Assembly: GCA_963580245.1 (NCBI GenBank)
Contig: CAUZJO010000129.1
Location: 1-13,433, forward strand
Length of the DNA stretch: 13,433 nt
Reading direction: 5' to 3'
Origin: CAUZJO01 sp963580245
Lineage (GTDB): Bacteria; Sumerlaeota; Sumerlaeia; MVZB01
The notes under the pieces were generated by a model. It was not told the origin of the DNA and ran no database searches. It saw only the letters and a program-made list of their open reading frames with translations. Positions 1-6,615 of this stretch are shown piece after piece. Every line of letters starts with the position of its first letter. Within the stretch, counting starts at the first letter, position 1. Position numbers and translations under genes: made by a program.

Positions 1-84
1 CCACTAAAAACACTTGACAGAAGCTATCCTCGAGTGCGATACTTGTTTGAGGAAGTAGACCAGCGTGACCGTAACGAGGCATGA
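1..84 (+). CDS. Possible C-terminal end of a gene entering from the left (partial)
   Basis: A frame is open from the first base to a TGA at 82-84 and gives 27 residues ending in FEEVDQRDRNEA. The composition is protein-like: charged, with no low-complexity run, and with sensible codons. The stretch is too short to identify. Its start would lie outside the window. About 200 bases without a supported gene follow before the transposase remnant. It may equally be a chance open frame, since 27 open codons are not significant by themselves. Confidence 0.28.
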   Translation, partial: PLKTLDRSYPRVRYLFEEVDQRDRNEA

Positions 85-283
85 CATGCAGGGAGGAGTG
101 TTGCCTTTGGTCAATGAGGGGCCTTATTGGGAGTTGCGTGGAAACTCGCGCTAATGCCCAAGGGCCGATGCACAAATAAATGTACATTTTAGGGCGAAGC
201 CATCTCAAGCCTGTGGGGCGGGACTGGATGCCTGATGGCGGACAATTCCAGAATTGGGGGTATTCGCTTTGATCAGGTCGATA

Positions 284-875
284 CTATATATTGTGTTTTC
301 GCGGCTTCCGTCCCCTCACGTGCTTAACCAATCGCTCGAAGGTCACCGGCTCCACGGCCATGGTGTTCTGTAGCAGCCGATAGGAAAACTTTCCTCGGTG
401 CCTTGATCTTCGGCGGTTAAATCGATAAGGTAGGATCGAGTAAGGTATATTCGTCGAGGTAATATTCTAAATGCTTATGACTGACCGCTCCCTGATGCGT
501 TCCCATCAGTCAACGCTTCGTCAACGAGGCCACCCGATGACAATGGGGCAAGAAGTTCTCAGCCACCGACCCCGCCTCATGGCCGATGACCTCATGGACA
601 TATCCGAGTCGACCGAGCCCGTTGGTTCCCCTCCATCCATCGGTGTGAACGACACTGCCGGGCGCCGCGGCCGCTTTAATGGCCTGTTCCAAACTCTTCC
701 CCGAGGCATCCGCGACGCGCCGCGGGCGAATGCGGCCGATGCGGATCGCATCGATTTGGGCGGCAATCATGACGAGGGCCTTGCCTGCGGCGCCTCGACC
801 CCGCTTGCCCGCCTTTTCGTCGCCCGCAAAGGTTTCGTCTACCTCAACGATATTTCCCGTTGGTGGGGGAGACAT
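284..875 (-). pseudogene. Decayed IS1595-family (ISXO2-like) transposase, N-terminus missing
   Basis: The minus strand encodes the catalytic half of an IS1595-family DDE transposase. From 875 it reads VEVDETFAGDEK (first Asp, residue 13 of the open part), then a KRGRGAAGKALV stretch and SVVHTDGW (second Asp, residue 79). At 510-512 a TGA stands where the family has Trp in KRWLMGTHQGAV, and LMGTHQGAVSHKHLEYYLDEYT continues directly after it. A short imperfect tandem duplication near 419-447 then shifts the frame. The conserved RFNRRRSR and SYRLLQ region resumes in another frame and ends at TAG 284-286. The usual N-terminal region of roughly 120 residues (zinc-ribbon-like and helix-turn-helix) is absent: nothing family-like is readable above about 860. 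I found no convincing terminal inverted repeats. At least two inactivating lesions plus the 5' truncation make this a dead element. Confidence 0.85.
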
Positions 876-919
876 CGTCAGAAAGGAGGTGGTTGGGTTC
901 GGTGATTGAACGCATCCAA

Positions 920-955
920 ATCCAATATAAGCAACCGCAACACGGTATATTGGAT
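920..955. promoter_or_regulatory. 10-bp perfect inverted repeat upstream of the first exported-protein gene
   Basis: ATCCAATATA (920-929) and TATATTGGAT (946-955) are perfect inverted copies separated by 16 bases. They lie 37 bases before the ATG at 993. TATAAG at 926-931, inside and just past the left arm, resembles a -10 hexamer, but no -35 with normal spacing is evident. The arrangement fits a dimeric-repressor operator over a promoter, or an mRNA leader stem-loop. Which of the two it is cannot be told from the sequence. Confidence 0.45.
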
Positions 956-992
956 CAGACGTAAAAGAAAAAATGCAAAGGAGACGACGGCA

Positions 993-1763
993 ATGAGACT
1001 TTTAACGGTTTTCGCATCACTTCTCGCTTTATGCTCGGTATCGCTCAATGCGCAAGTCGTATACATCGTGGAAGATTTCTCATCGGGCTCGTCAAGCTCG
1101 ATCGACGCCTCGGAAGCATCGGGCACGTTCAACTCGAAGTGGGGGTTTTATCAAGTGCCGGAACACCCCCTCTCGATCGGGGTTCCCGATTTTGGCAGCG
1201 ATAATGCGTTGATTTTCGACATGAGCTCCAACGAAGATAATAACGACCTGGTGGGCTTTTATTCGCTGAATTCATATCCGCGGACCAGCAGCGCTGGACC
1301 GCTTCGCGTGAGTGTTGATCTCTATATGGAGCAACACAGCACTGTGAATGTAACCTGGGTTTCCGACGACGGCGGAGTTTTTGACCATCGGGATGCCAAG
1401 TACAATCTGCATCCTTCCGGCGACAATCTGTTTTGCCTGGTTTGGGAGAACTGGAGAGACGGTGGCAGCTATGGCGGCACTTGGGCGCCCGGCATCTCTA
1501 TCCCCAACTACTACTCACCAACTACATGGATAACGGTCCGGATGACGCTCAATGATCCCGTCGGGTGCAAGTTCGAGTATTGGGACGGCAGCGATTGGGT
1601 GGTGTTGCGCGATGAAACCGCAACCGGCGACCCCTCCGCCAACTACCGCTTCAACTTGGCGCTCCGGCCTAATGGCGCTGGGAATCAGGTCGGTATCGAC
1701 AATATCGTCATACAATATGGTGATACAGTACCCGTCGCATTAAGCGAATTTGTCGTGGAGTAA
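993..1763 (+). CDS. Exported jelly-roll-like protein, paralogue 1
   Basis: This 256-residue protein probably acts outside the cytoplasm. Residues 1-20 form a signal peptide ending SLNA, with cleavage predicted before Gln21. The body starts with VEDFSSG and ends with IDNIVIQYG (235-243), the opening and closing strand pattern typical of concanavalin A-like (LamG or DUF1080-like) beta-sandwiches, so glycan binding is a reasonable but unproven role. The block at 136-167 (KYNLHPSGDNL, then WRDGG and TWAPGI) is shared almost intact with the next gene. The last 11 residues, VPVALSEFVVE, form a tail also seen in the 11166-12080 protein. ATG 993 is chosen because AAAGGAG lies 9 bases upstream and the signal peptide begins there; the frame stays open further upstream to 906 without a good ribosome site. 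No catalytic motif is recognised. It is the first of three co-directional genes leading to the glycosidase. Confidence 0.85.
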   Translation: MRLLTVFASLLALCSVSLNAQVVYIVEDFSSGSSSSIDASEASGTFNSKWGFYQVPEHPLSIGVPDFGSDNALIFDMSSNEDNNDLVGFYSLNSYPRTSSAGPLRVSVDLYMEQHSTVNVTWVSDDGGVFDHRDAKYNLHPSGDNLFCLVWENWRDGGSYGGTWAPGISIPNYYSPTTWITVRMTLNDPVGCKFEYWDGSDWVVLRDETATGDPSANYRFNLALRPNGAGNQVGIDNIVIQYGDTVPVALSEFVVE

Positions 1764-1785
1764 TCCTGCGACGGGAGCGTAAATG

Positions 1786-1825
1786 GGTGGGCAGGGTGGG
1801 TTGTATTTCGGCCATCCTGCCCACC
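1786..1825 (+). terminator. Long GC-rich stem-loop after paralogue 1
   Basis: GGTGGGCAGGGTGG (1786-1799) pairs with CCATCCTGCCCACC (1812-1825), with one G-U pair and a 12-base loop, 22 bases after the stop codon. No T-run follows directly, so it may act as an RNA-stabilising 3' structure or an attenuator rather than a simple intrinsic terminator. Its position would reduce read-through into, or separate expression of, the second paralogue. Confidence 0.5.
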
Positions 1826-2089
1826 GACCTTGTTCGGTATTTATCGAAATATGAAAAGAGGAAATCTCGCCTGGTTCAACATTTGAGATGAGGACCGGGG
1901 GCTGACCTGCTCGATATTAAATCTGGCCGGGTTGACCCGCCGTGACATTCAAGGGAGTGCGCGGAAATGCTGATTTCCGTAAAGCGCGTCCCGTCATCAA
2001 CGAATGTAAGGGCCGTCGGGAAACATTCTTCGCTTATGGCCGACAGCAATAGTGCTGACTTCAATCCTCATCGACAGGAGATTATGCCA
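1826..2089 (+). other. Intergenic leader of paralogue 2, with a small hairpin and an upstream in-frame start
   Basis: There is no separate gene here. A perfect hairpin, CGGAAAT-GCTG-ATTTCCG, lies at 1962-1979. The reading frame of the following gene is already open from ATG 1967, which has AGGGAG nine bases upstream (1952-1957). A 41-residue N-terminal extension or a regulatory upstream start is therefore possible. I prefer the downstream start at 2090, because the signal peptide and the alignment with paralogue 1 begin there. Confidence 0.4.
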
Positions 2090-2827
2090 ATGAGATCCGC
2101 GCCGATTTTGATGATTGCGTTTTTCCTCTGCCCGTTGCTGATTCGGGCACAACTTATTCAAGAGGATTTTTCGTCAGGAAGCATTAATACTTCAACCTGG
2201 GGTTTTTATGACACGCCCGAAAACACTGTCGGAGTGTCCAATGAAAACATTGGCGAGCGCGGCGTGGACCATGCGTTGGTTTACGCTCAAACTGAGAATA
2301 ACGACTTCTACGAGGATTGGGGGTTCTATTCTCTGGAGTCGTGGCCGAGAAGCGACGGCGATGGATTCCCTCTTAGTGTAACGCTCGATATGTATGCAAC
2401 CAAGCATAGCATTCAGTATGTCGGCTGGGTCGCCGATACGGGCGGAGCATATGATTGGAATGAGATGAAGTACAATCTCCATCCTTCCGGCGACAATCTG
2501 TATGTCCTTGAGTGGGAGGGATGGCGCGATGGAGGCATTTACGGTGCAACCTGGGCACCCGGCATCGATGTCGGAGGGACGACTGACAAGTGGATTCCGG
2601 TTCGGGTAACGCTCAACGACCCCACGGGATGCATGTATGAGTATCACGACGGCAATGACTGGGTGGAACTGCGGAATGTCGATACTGGCGATCCTTCCAC
2701 GGACTTTCACTTTGGCATGATGTTTAGCCCGCGTGGAGACGGCGAAATCGCCGCGTTTGACAATATCAAGATCGAGTATATTGGCGCCGATGTGCCCAAT
2801 GATGTCGAGCACTGGATGCTCTATTAA
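2090..2827 (+). CDS. Exported jelly-roll-like protein, paralogue 2
   Basis: This 245-residue protein is clearly paralogous to the product of 993-1763. Residues 1-20 are a signal peptide ending LIRA, with cleavage predicted before Gln21. The body opens with QEDFSSGS, carries the shared block at about 127-159 (KYNLHPSGDNL, WRDGG, TWAPGI) and VTLNDPTGC (173-181), and closes with FDNIKIEY (223-230). This again suggests a concanavalin A-like beta-sandwich; binding or processing of a glycan is inference only. The tail VPNDVEHWMLY keeps the hydrophobic spacing of the VPVALSEFVVE tail but not its residues. ATG 2090 has ACAGGAG ending nine bases upstream, the same spacing as in paralogue 1; ATG 2084 is only three bases from that site. 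It probably arose by tandem duplication, and with the glycosidase downstream it may form an exported carbohydrate-handling cluster. Confidence 0.85.
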   Translation: MRSAPILMIAFFLCPLLIRAQLIQEDFSSGSINTSTWGFYDTPENTVGVSNENIGERGVDHALVYAQTENNDFYEDWGFYSLESWPRSDGDGFPLSVTLDMYATKHSIQYVGWVADTGGAYDWNEMKYNLHPSGDNLYVLEWEGWRDGGIYGATWAPGIDVGGTTDKWIPVRVTLNDPTGCMYEYHDGNDWVELRNVDTGDPSTDFHFGMMFSPRGDGEIAAFDNIKIEYIGADVPNDVEHWMLY

Positions 2828-2858
2828 TATCGACCGGGCTTGAGATGGTTGATCAAGT

Positions 2859-2880
2859 GGGCCAGTGCGCGCACTGGCCC
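2859..2880. terminator. 22-bp perfect palindrome between paralogue 2 and the glycosidase gene
   Basis: GGGCCAGTGCG and CGCACTGGCCC form a perfect 11+11 palindrome that starts 32 bases after the paralogue 2 stop. A run of C and mixed bases follows rather than T. It could be a factor-assisted terminator, an mRNA 3' stem, or a protein-binding dyad. The rest of the 222-base gap before the glycosidase shows nothing else I can name. Confidence 0.4.
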
Positions 2881-3049
2881 CCCTTCCAATGAGGGTGGGT
2901 CGCGCATGACTGTGCGAGCTTGTCGCTTTGGTTAGCCATATGGAAAATCTTCAGCTACCGATGATGCCAATCCCTCTTTCGGCAAGACCTTCTTGAGAAC
3001 GCACGGCCTGGTTCATCGCGACGAATTCTAATGAAGGAGTAGGTTGACC

Positions 3050-5746
3050 ATGTCCGTGAGCAAACGTGGATGGCGCCTGAAGAGCGTCTTCCTTATGCCT
3101 TTCTTGGCGGGGACCCTTTTGTCCCCTCCGTCAACGGCGAAAAGCCCCGGGTCGGAGAAGCCGAGTATTGAAGAGTACGCCACCGTCGAGGCTGTTGTGG
3201 ACGGCGAGCCGGTGTATTCGTTCAACAATCTCTGTTACATCTACGGGATCAGTCCAGACCTGCTCCCCAAAGCCCGGATGCAAAAGGACAACACGCATCC
3301 GGCGATCAAGATCAGACCGAAGAAGTCGTGGGAAATTGAACACAACCTGGTCGGATTCACCCACGAAATGACGGTGAAGAGCCCTTGGACGGACAGCCAG
3401 CCGTTTCTGCCCATCCACCTGATTGACGAGGACCCCAACACGGCGTGGTGCAGTTGGGGGTGTCACGTGCCGGACGGACGGCCCGAATGGATTCGGATCG
3501 ATCTGCCCATGGAAAGGGAGGTGTCGTCGGTCGCGCTCGTTTGCAGCCCCAACCATCCCGCCATGCGCGTCAATTATGCCCAAAACAAGAACTACGGCCG
3601 GTCGCTGCCGAAGGAGTTGGAGATTCTGCTGAGCCGCGACGCCTGGCACTGGGAAACGGTTTACCAAACCGGAAATTACACGGGCGATTCCGAAGGGGTG
3701 AACGAAATCTCGTTCGAGCCGCGGGCGGCCAAACAAATCTGGATCCGGGCCAACAACTTTCTCGAAACCGTTTCATTCGCGGGACATGTTTTTTCCCTGG
3801 GCGAGATTGAAGTGCGTGACGCCGAAGGGACGAACCTGGCGTCGCTCGCCCGCGGGGCCGGTGTCATTGCTTCGTCGCACACCGGCTCGTCGCATGACAA
3901 TGACTGGTTCACGCAAAAATCGTTGTGGGGGCCGCTGCTTTACGACCTGGGGGCGAAGTGGGTCCGCGTGGGTCCGCACAACGGCAGCTTCACCTGGAAT
4001 TACGTCGAACTCGAGAAGGGCAAGCTGGTGGTCGATCCGATGGCGGACGAATCGATCAACGAATGCAACCGCAACGGCGTCAATGTCATCATGAACCTGG
4101 ATTTGACGATGGGCAATCACCGCTACAAGGACGAGCCGCGCAAGCTCGACTGGCGCGAAACGCGCATGCGCGAAGTCAATAACAATTACGAGGATCAACC
4201 CGGCATCGCATTTCAAAACGAGGAGATGTGGCGGGGATTCATCCGTTATTGCGATGCCATGGCGCGCCATTTCAAGGGACGCGTCCAATATTACGAATTC
4301 GGCAACGAATGGAACGTCTGCTTCCCGCCCGAGCGCTACATGGAGGCCTTCGAGGAGATGTACGAGGTGGTGAAGAAGGCCGACCCCGACGCGAAAATCA
4401 TGCTGGGGCAGACGGCGGGCGGCAAACTATTCGACGATCTGCTTTCCTGCCTGGGCGAGTCGTGGGAAACGGGTGTGAGGAATGGCCGCCTGCCGCTGCT
4501 GCACAACACGATCCTGATGGCGGACCACGAGAAAATCGACGACCCCACGCTGACCCTGAAATCGAAAAACCTCGGCCACATCAACGAAGGGCAATTCGGT
4601 TTCATTCTGCGCTACAAGGATACCGAAGACTACTTGACGGCACTGTGCCGTCGTTCGACCGACACCATTTACTTTTCCGATCCGCGCAGCGATCATCTGG
4701 GTAATAAGTTCGATCAGTGGATCGCCAACACGACGACCCCGGACCTGGGTGGGGAAGTTGAACTGGAAATGAAGATCGAGGGATCGAAGGTTATCCTGAC
4801 CGTCTCGGACGGCGAGCATGTTTATTCCGCCGAACATACGTTCGAGGGAGAGATCTTCACCGGTCCGTTCGGTATTTTCTACCACTCGACCCGTCCGATC
4901 CAACACGGCGGCGGCGAATCGTTTGACGCATTCAAGATCGCGGACGCTGAGGGCAACACAATCCTGCACGAGGAGTTTGACGGTGGCCAAGGTGAGTCAC
5001 CGGCGAGTTTACATTACGTTTACGGGCGTGAGAACCCGGTCAAGCCGGGCTGGGGAGCTAAAATCGATGCGGTCGGCTGGCACTCGGAGGGACACGATCC
5101 GGAATACGTCGAGCAGGTCAAGGAGATCAAGAAGCGGCTGGGCGAGTTGGGCTTCAACGGCTTCTACTCGGCCGGTGAAGTCGGCCCTTCGCGCGGCTCG
5201 CTCTATCCCCCCGGCCCCGAGGGCGGCCACCAAAGCGAGATGCAGTACGCCAAGATACAAATCAAAAAGATCCTGACCAACAATGGGATGGGCATCCAGG
5301 CGGGCATCTGCCACCCGCATTTCACCGGCTTTCACCATGATCAACCGCTGACGCGAATCACCTGGCCTTCTCAAACGCAAGCCGTCTTGAACGGCGGCGC
5401 CGGATACTACGTTTGGCGGACCTACTCGACAATCATGGACGGTTTCTATCCGGGCGATTTCGATTACGCGTTCGGCAACCCGGACAAGATCATGAGCTTC
5501 GCGTTCGAGAACGAGGAGGCGAACCGGCTTATGGTCGGCGGATGGTATGTGGACAAGATCGTGGACGGCATCGCAGAGATCGAGAACGATCTGACCCTCC
5601 CCGGGTTGGTGGCGGAGAAGGCATGGGTGATCGACATTTTCAACGGCACCGAACAGGAACTGGACATGACCCCGAGCGGTAAGGGGACATTGGTCAAAGG
5701 TCTGCTGATCAAGGATTATCCAACGTTCATTCGGATTCAAATATGA
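3050..5746 (+). CDS. Exported multi-domain clan GH-A-like glycoside hydrolase
   Basis: This 898-residue exported protein probably cleaves an extracellular glycan; the substrate is not predictable. Residues 1 to about 30 are a signal peptide (basic start, hydrophobic core, STA end). Residues about 115-260 resemble a discoidin or F5/8C-like carbohydrate-binding module (IDEDPNTAWCSWG, PEWIRIDLP, SLGEIEV). A TIM-barrel catalytic region follows: GAKWVRVG (301-308), NVIMNLDL, then EFGNEWN with Glu420 in the Asn-Glu acid/base position of clan GH-A. AKIMLGQTAGG looks like strand 5, DAVGWHSEGHD (673-683) like strand 6, and Glu710 in YSAGEVG fits the nucleophile. Residues about 485-670, between helix 5 and strand 6, form a beta-rich insert (FILRYKD, VELEMKIEG, FGIFYHST, FDAFKIAD). 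A beta-rich C-terminal stretch ends the protein. GH39-like or GH5-like relatives are the best guess. ATG 3050 has AAGGAG ten bases upstream; TTG 3044 is too close to it. Confidence 0.85.
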   Translation: MSVSKRGWRLKSVFLMPFLAGTLLSPPSTAKSPGSEKPSIEEYATVEAVVDGEPVYSFNNLCYIYGISPDLLPKARMQKDNTHPAIKIRPKKSWEIEHNLVGFTHEMTVKSPWTDSQPFLPIHLIDEDPNTAWCSWGCHVPDGRPEWIRIDLPMEREVSSVALVCSPNHPAMRVNYAQNKNYGRSLPKELEILLSRDAWHWETVYQTGNYTGDSEGVNEISFEPRAAKQIWIRANNFLETVSFAGHVFSLGEIEVRDAEGTNLASLARGAGVIASSHTGSSHDNDWFTQKSLWGPLLYDLGAKWVRVGPHNGSFTWNYVELEKGKLVVDPMADESINECNRNGVNVIMNLDLTMGNHRYKDEPRKLDWRETRMREVNNNYEDQPGIAFQNEEMWRGFIRYCDAMARHFKGRVQYYEFGNEWNVCFPPERYMEAFEEMYEVVKKADPDAKIMLGQTAGGKLFDDLLSCLGESWETGVRNGRLPLLHNTILMADHEKIDDPTLTLKSKNLGHINEGQFGFILRYKDTEDYLTALCRRSTDTIYFSDPRSDHLGNKFDQWIANTTTPDLGGEVELEMKIEGSKVILTVSDGEHVYSAEHTFEGEIFTGPFGIFYHSTRPIQHGGGESFDAFKIADAEGNTILHEEFDGGQGESPASLHYVYGRENPVKPGWGAKIDAVGWHSEGHDPEYVEQVKEIKKRLGELGFNGFYSAGEVGPSRGSLYPPGPEGGHQSEMQYAKIQIKKILTNNGMGIQAGICHPHFTGFHHDQPLTRITWPSQTQAVLNGGAGYYVWRTYSTIMDGFYPGDFDYAFGNPDKIMSFAFENEEANRLMVGGWYVDKIVDGIAEIENDLTLPGLVAEKAWVIDIFNGTEQELDMTPSGKGTLVKGLLIKDYPTFIRIQI

Positions 5747-5795
5747 CGAGAAAGAAGATGAGCATGCGAACGACAGGGAATCAGCCGCTGGCGGT

Positions 5796-6461
5796 TCACT
5801 GGGGCAGCATCCCAATGGTATCGACATACCAGAGATCTCCCGTGCTCAGAGTCCCGTTGGTCGGGTCGTAAAAAGGGTCGTCTCGGGCGTTGGGACCCAG
5901 CCAAGGCGTCAGATCCGGTCCAACCGATTGCAACATGATCGTGAATTTTTTATTGTAGCCCCCATAGACGATGTCCCATTGCCGGCCCGGCGGGAAGCCG
6001 ATGACAAACGACAAAGGTCCCCCACCCAGGTAGTAAAGGCTCGCCGAGACGATCTGCGGCGGGCTGTGGGGCGGGCCGAGACCGTGGGGCCGCTGACTCT
6101 CGTAGGCCAAGGTATTGAAGACATCATAGGGGATGTCCGTCAAGTAGGCCACCGGCGAGGTCACCAGCCGCCCGGGACCATGGACCTGGCCGGCTGAATC
6201 CTGCCATTTCAAGAAACCCCGCTCTTGGCCTGAAGCTGAATATTCACCCGTCACCGGTGGAAGGTTGTTATCAACCCGATAGGCCTCCATGGCCGTGGCG
6301 CAGGTGCGCAGATCGGACTTGGTGCGCGCCACCTTGGCCCGCATCTGCGCCTCCAAGAAGTTGGGCACGGCGATCGCCGCCAGAATGGCAATGATCGCGA
6401 CCACGATCAAAAGTTCAATGAGCGTGAAAGCCTTACGACCTGTCCCTTGTCGAGTAGACAT
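5796..6461 (-). CDS. Type II secretion-like pseudopilin A
   Basis: This 221-residue protein has a class III prepilin leader: a short basic start (MSTRQGTGRKA), a cleavage site before FTLIEL, Glu at +5 and the long hydrophobic helix LIVVAIIAILAAIAVPNF. Ala rather than Gly precedes the cleavage site. Prepilin peptidase would cut and methylate it, and the helix would pack into a pseudopilus core in the inner membrane and periplasm. The C-terminal domain has PVAYLTDIPYDVFNT, QSVGPDL and FYDPTNGTLSTGD, all matched in pseudopilin B at 8678-9313. ATG 6461 is preceded by AAGGAG at eight bases; the frame stays open to 6560, but that part lies in the leader and the end of the group II intron. The stop is 49 bases from the convergent glycosidase stop. 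No secretion ATPase or secretin genes are in view, so the link to a particular secretion system is inference. Confidence 0.88.
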   Translation of the reverse strand: MSTRQGTGRKAFTLIELLIVVAIIAILAAIAVPNFLEAQMRAKVARTKSDLRTCATAMEAYRVDNNLPPVTGEYSASGQERGFLKWQDSAGQVHGPGRLVTSPVAYLTDIPYDVFNTLAYESQRPHGLGPPHSPPQIVSASLYYLGGGPLSFVIGFPPGRQWDIVYGGYNKKFTIMLQSVGPDLTPWLGPNARDDPFYDPTNGTLSTGDLWYVDTIGMLPQ

Positions 6462-6570
6462 AATATGGTCTCCTTCTTTAGGTATGCTTTGTGCTCCCTG
6501 TTGCTCTTTCCTTTCGGTACGAAGAGTGTCACAATATTCAACCATGCAAGGCGACTTCAATGCCCCTCAC

Positions 6571-6604
6571 AGAACCGGACTTGTGGATTTCCCACATCCG
6601 GCTC
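6571..6604 (-). ncRNA. Group II intron domain V (catalytic hairpin)
   Basis: The 34-base minus-strand hairpin begins GAGCCGGATG and ends AGTCCGGTTCT. It has the conserved AGC triad at positions 2-4, an outer stem GAGCCGGA/TCCGGTTC, an inner TGTGG/CCACA stem and a GAAA-type loop. It lies 11 bases after the reverse transcriptase stop, as expected. All key features appear intact, so the ribozyme core may still be active. Confidence 0.88.
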
Positions 6605-6615
6605 TTCGGTAAAAC

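Noticed and set aside
14..43. TTGACA-N18-GATACT promoter near the left edge
   Set aside because: No gene with a ribosome site follows in the plus direction, and the stretch overlaps a possible coding tail. A chance match is more likely.
243..256. CAATTC-CA-GAATTG dyad as an IS1595 terminal inverted repeat
   Set aside because: It is internally symmetrical and no matching partner was seen on the other side of the transposase remnant.
510..512. In-frame TGA in the transposase as possible stop-codon recoding to Trp
   Set aside because: Other genes here use TGG for Trp and end at TGA (glycosidase, reverse transcriptase, pseudopilin A), and the transposase also has a frameshift and truncation, so decay explains it.
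4427..4990. Long minus-strand open frame inside the glycosidase gene, and similar frames at 5009-5827 and 3131-3736
   Set aside because: They are antisense to a well-supported gene and are explained by its codon bias; none has recognisable motifs.
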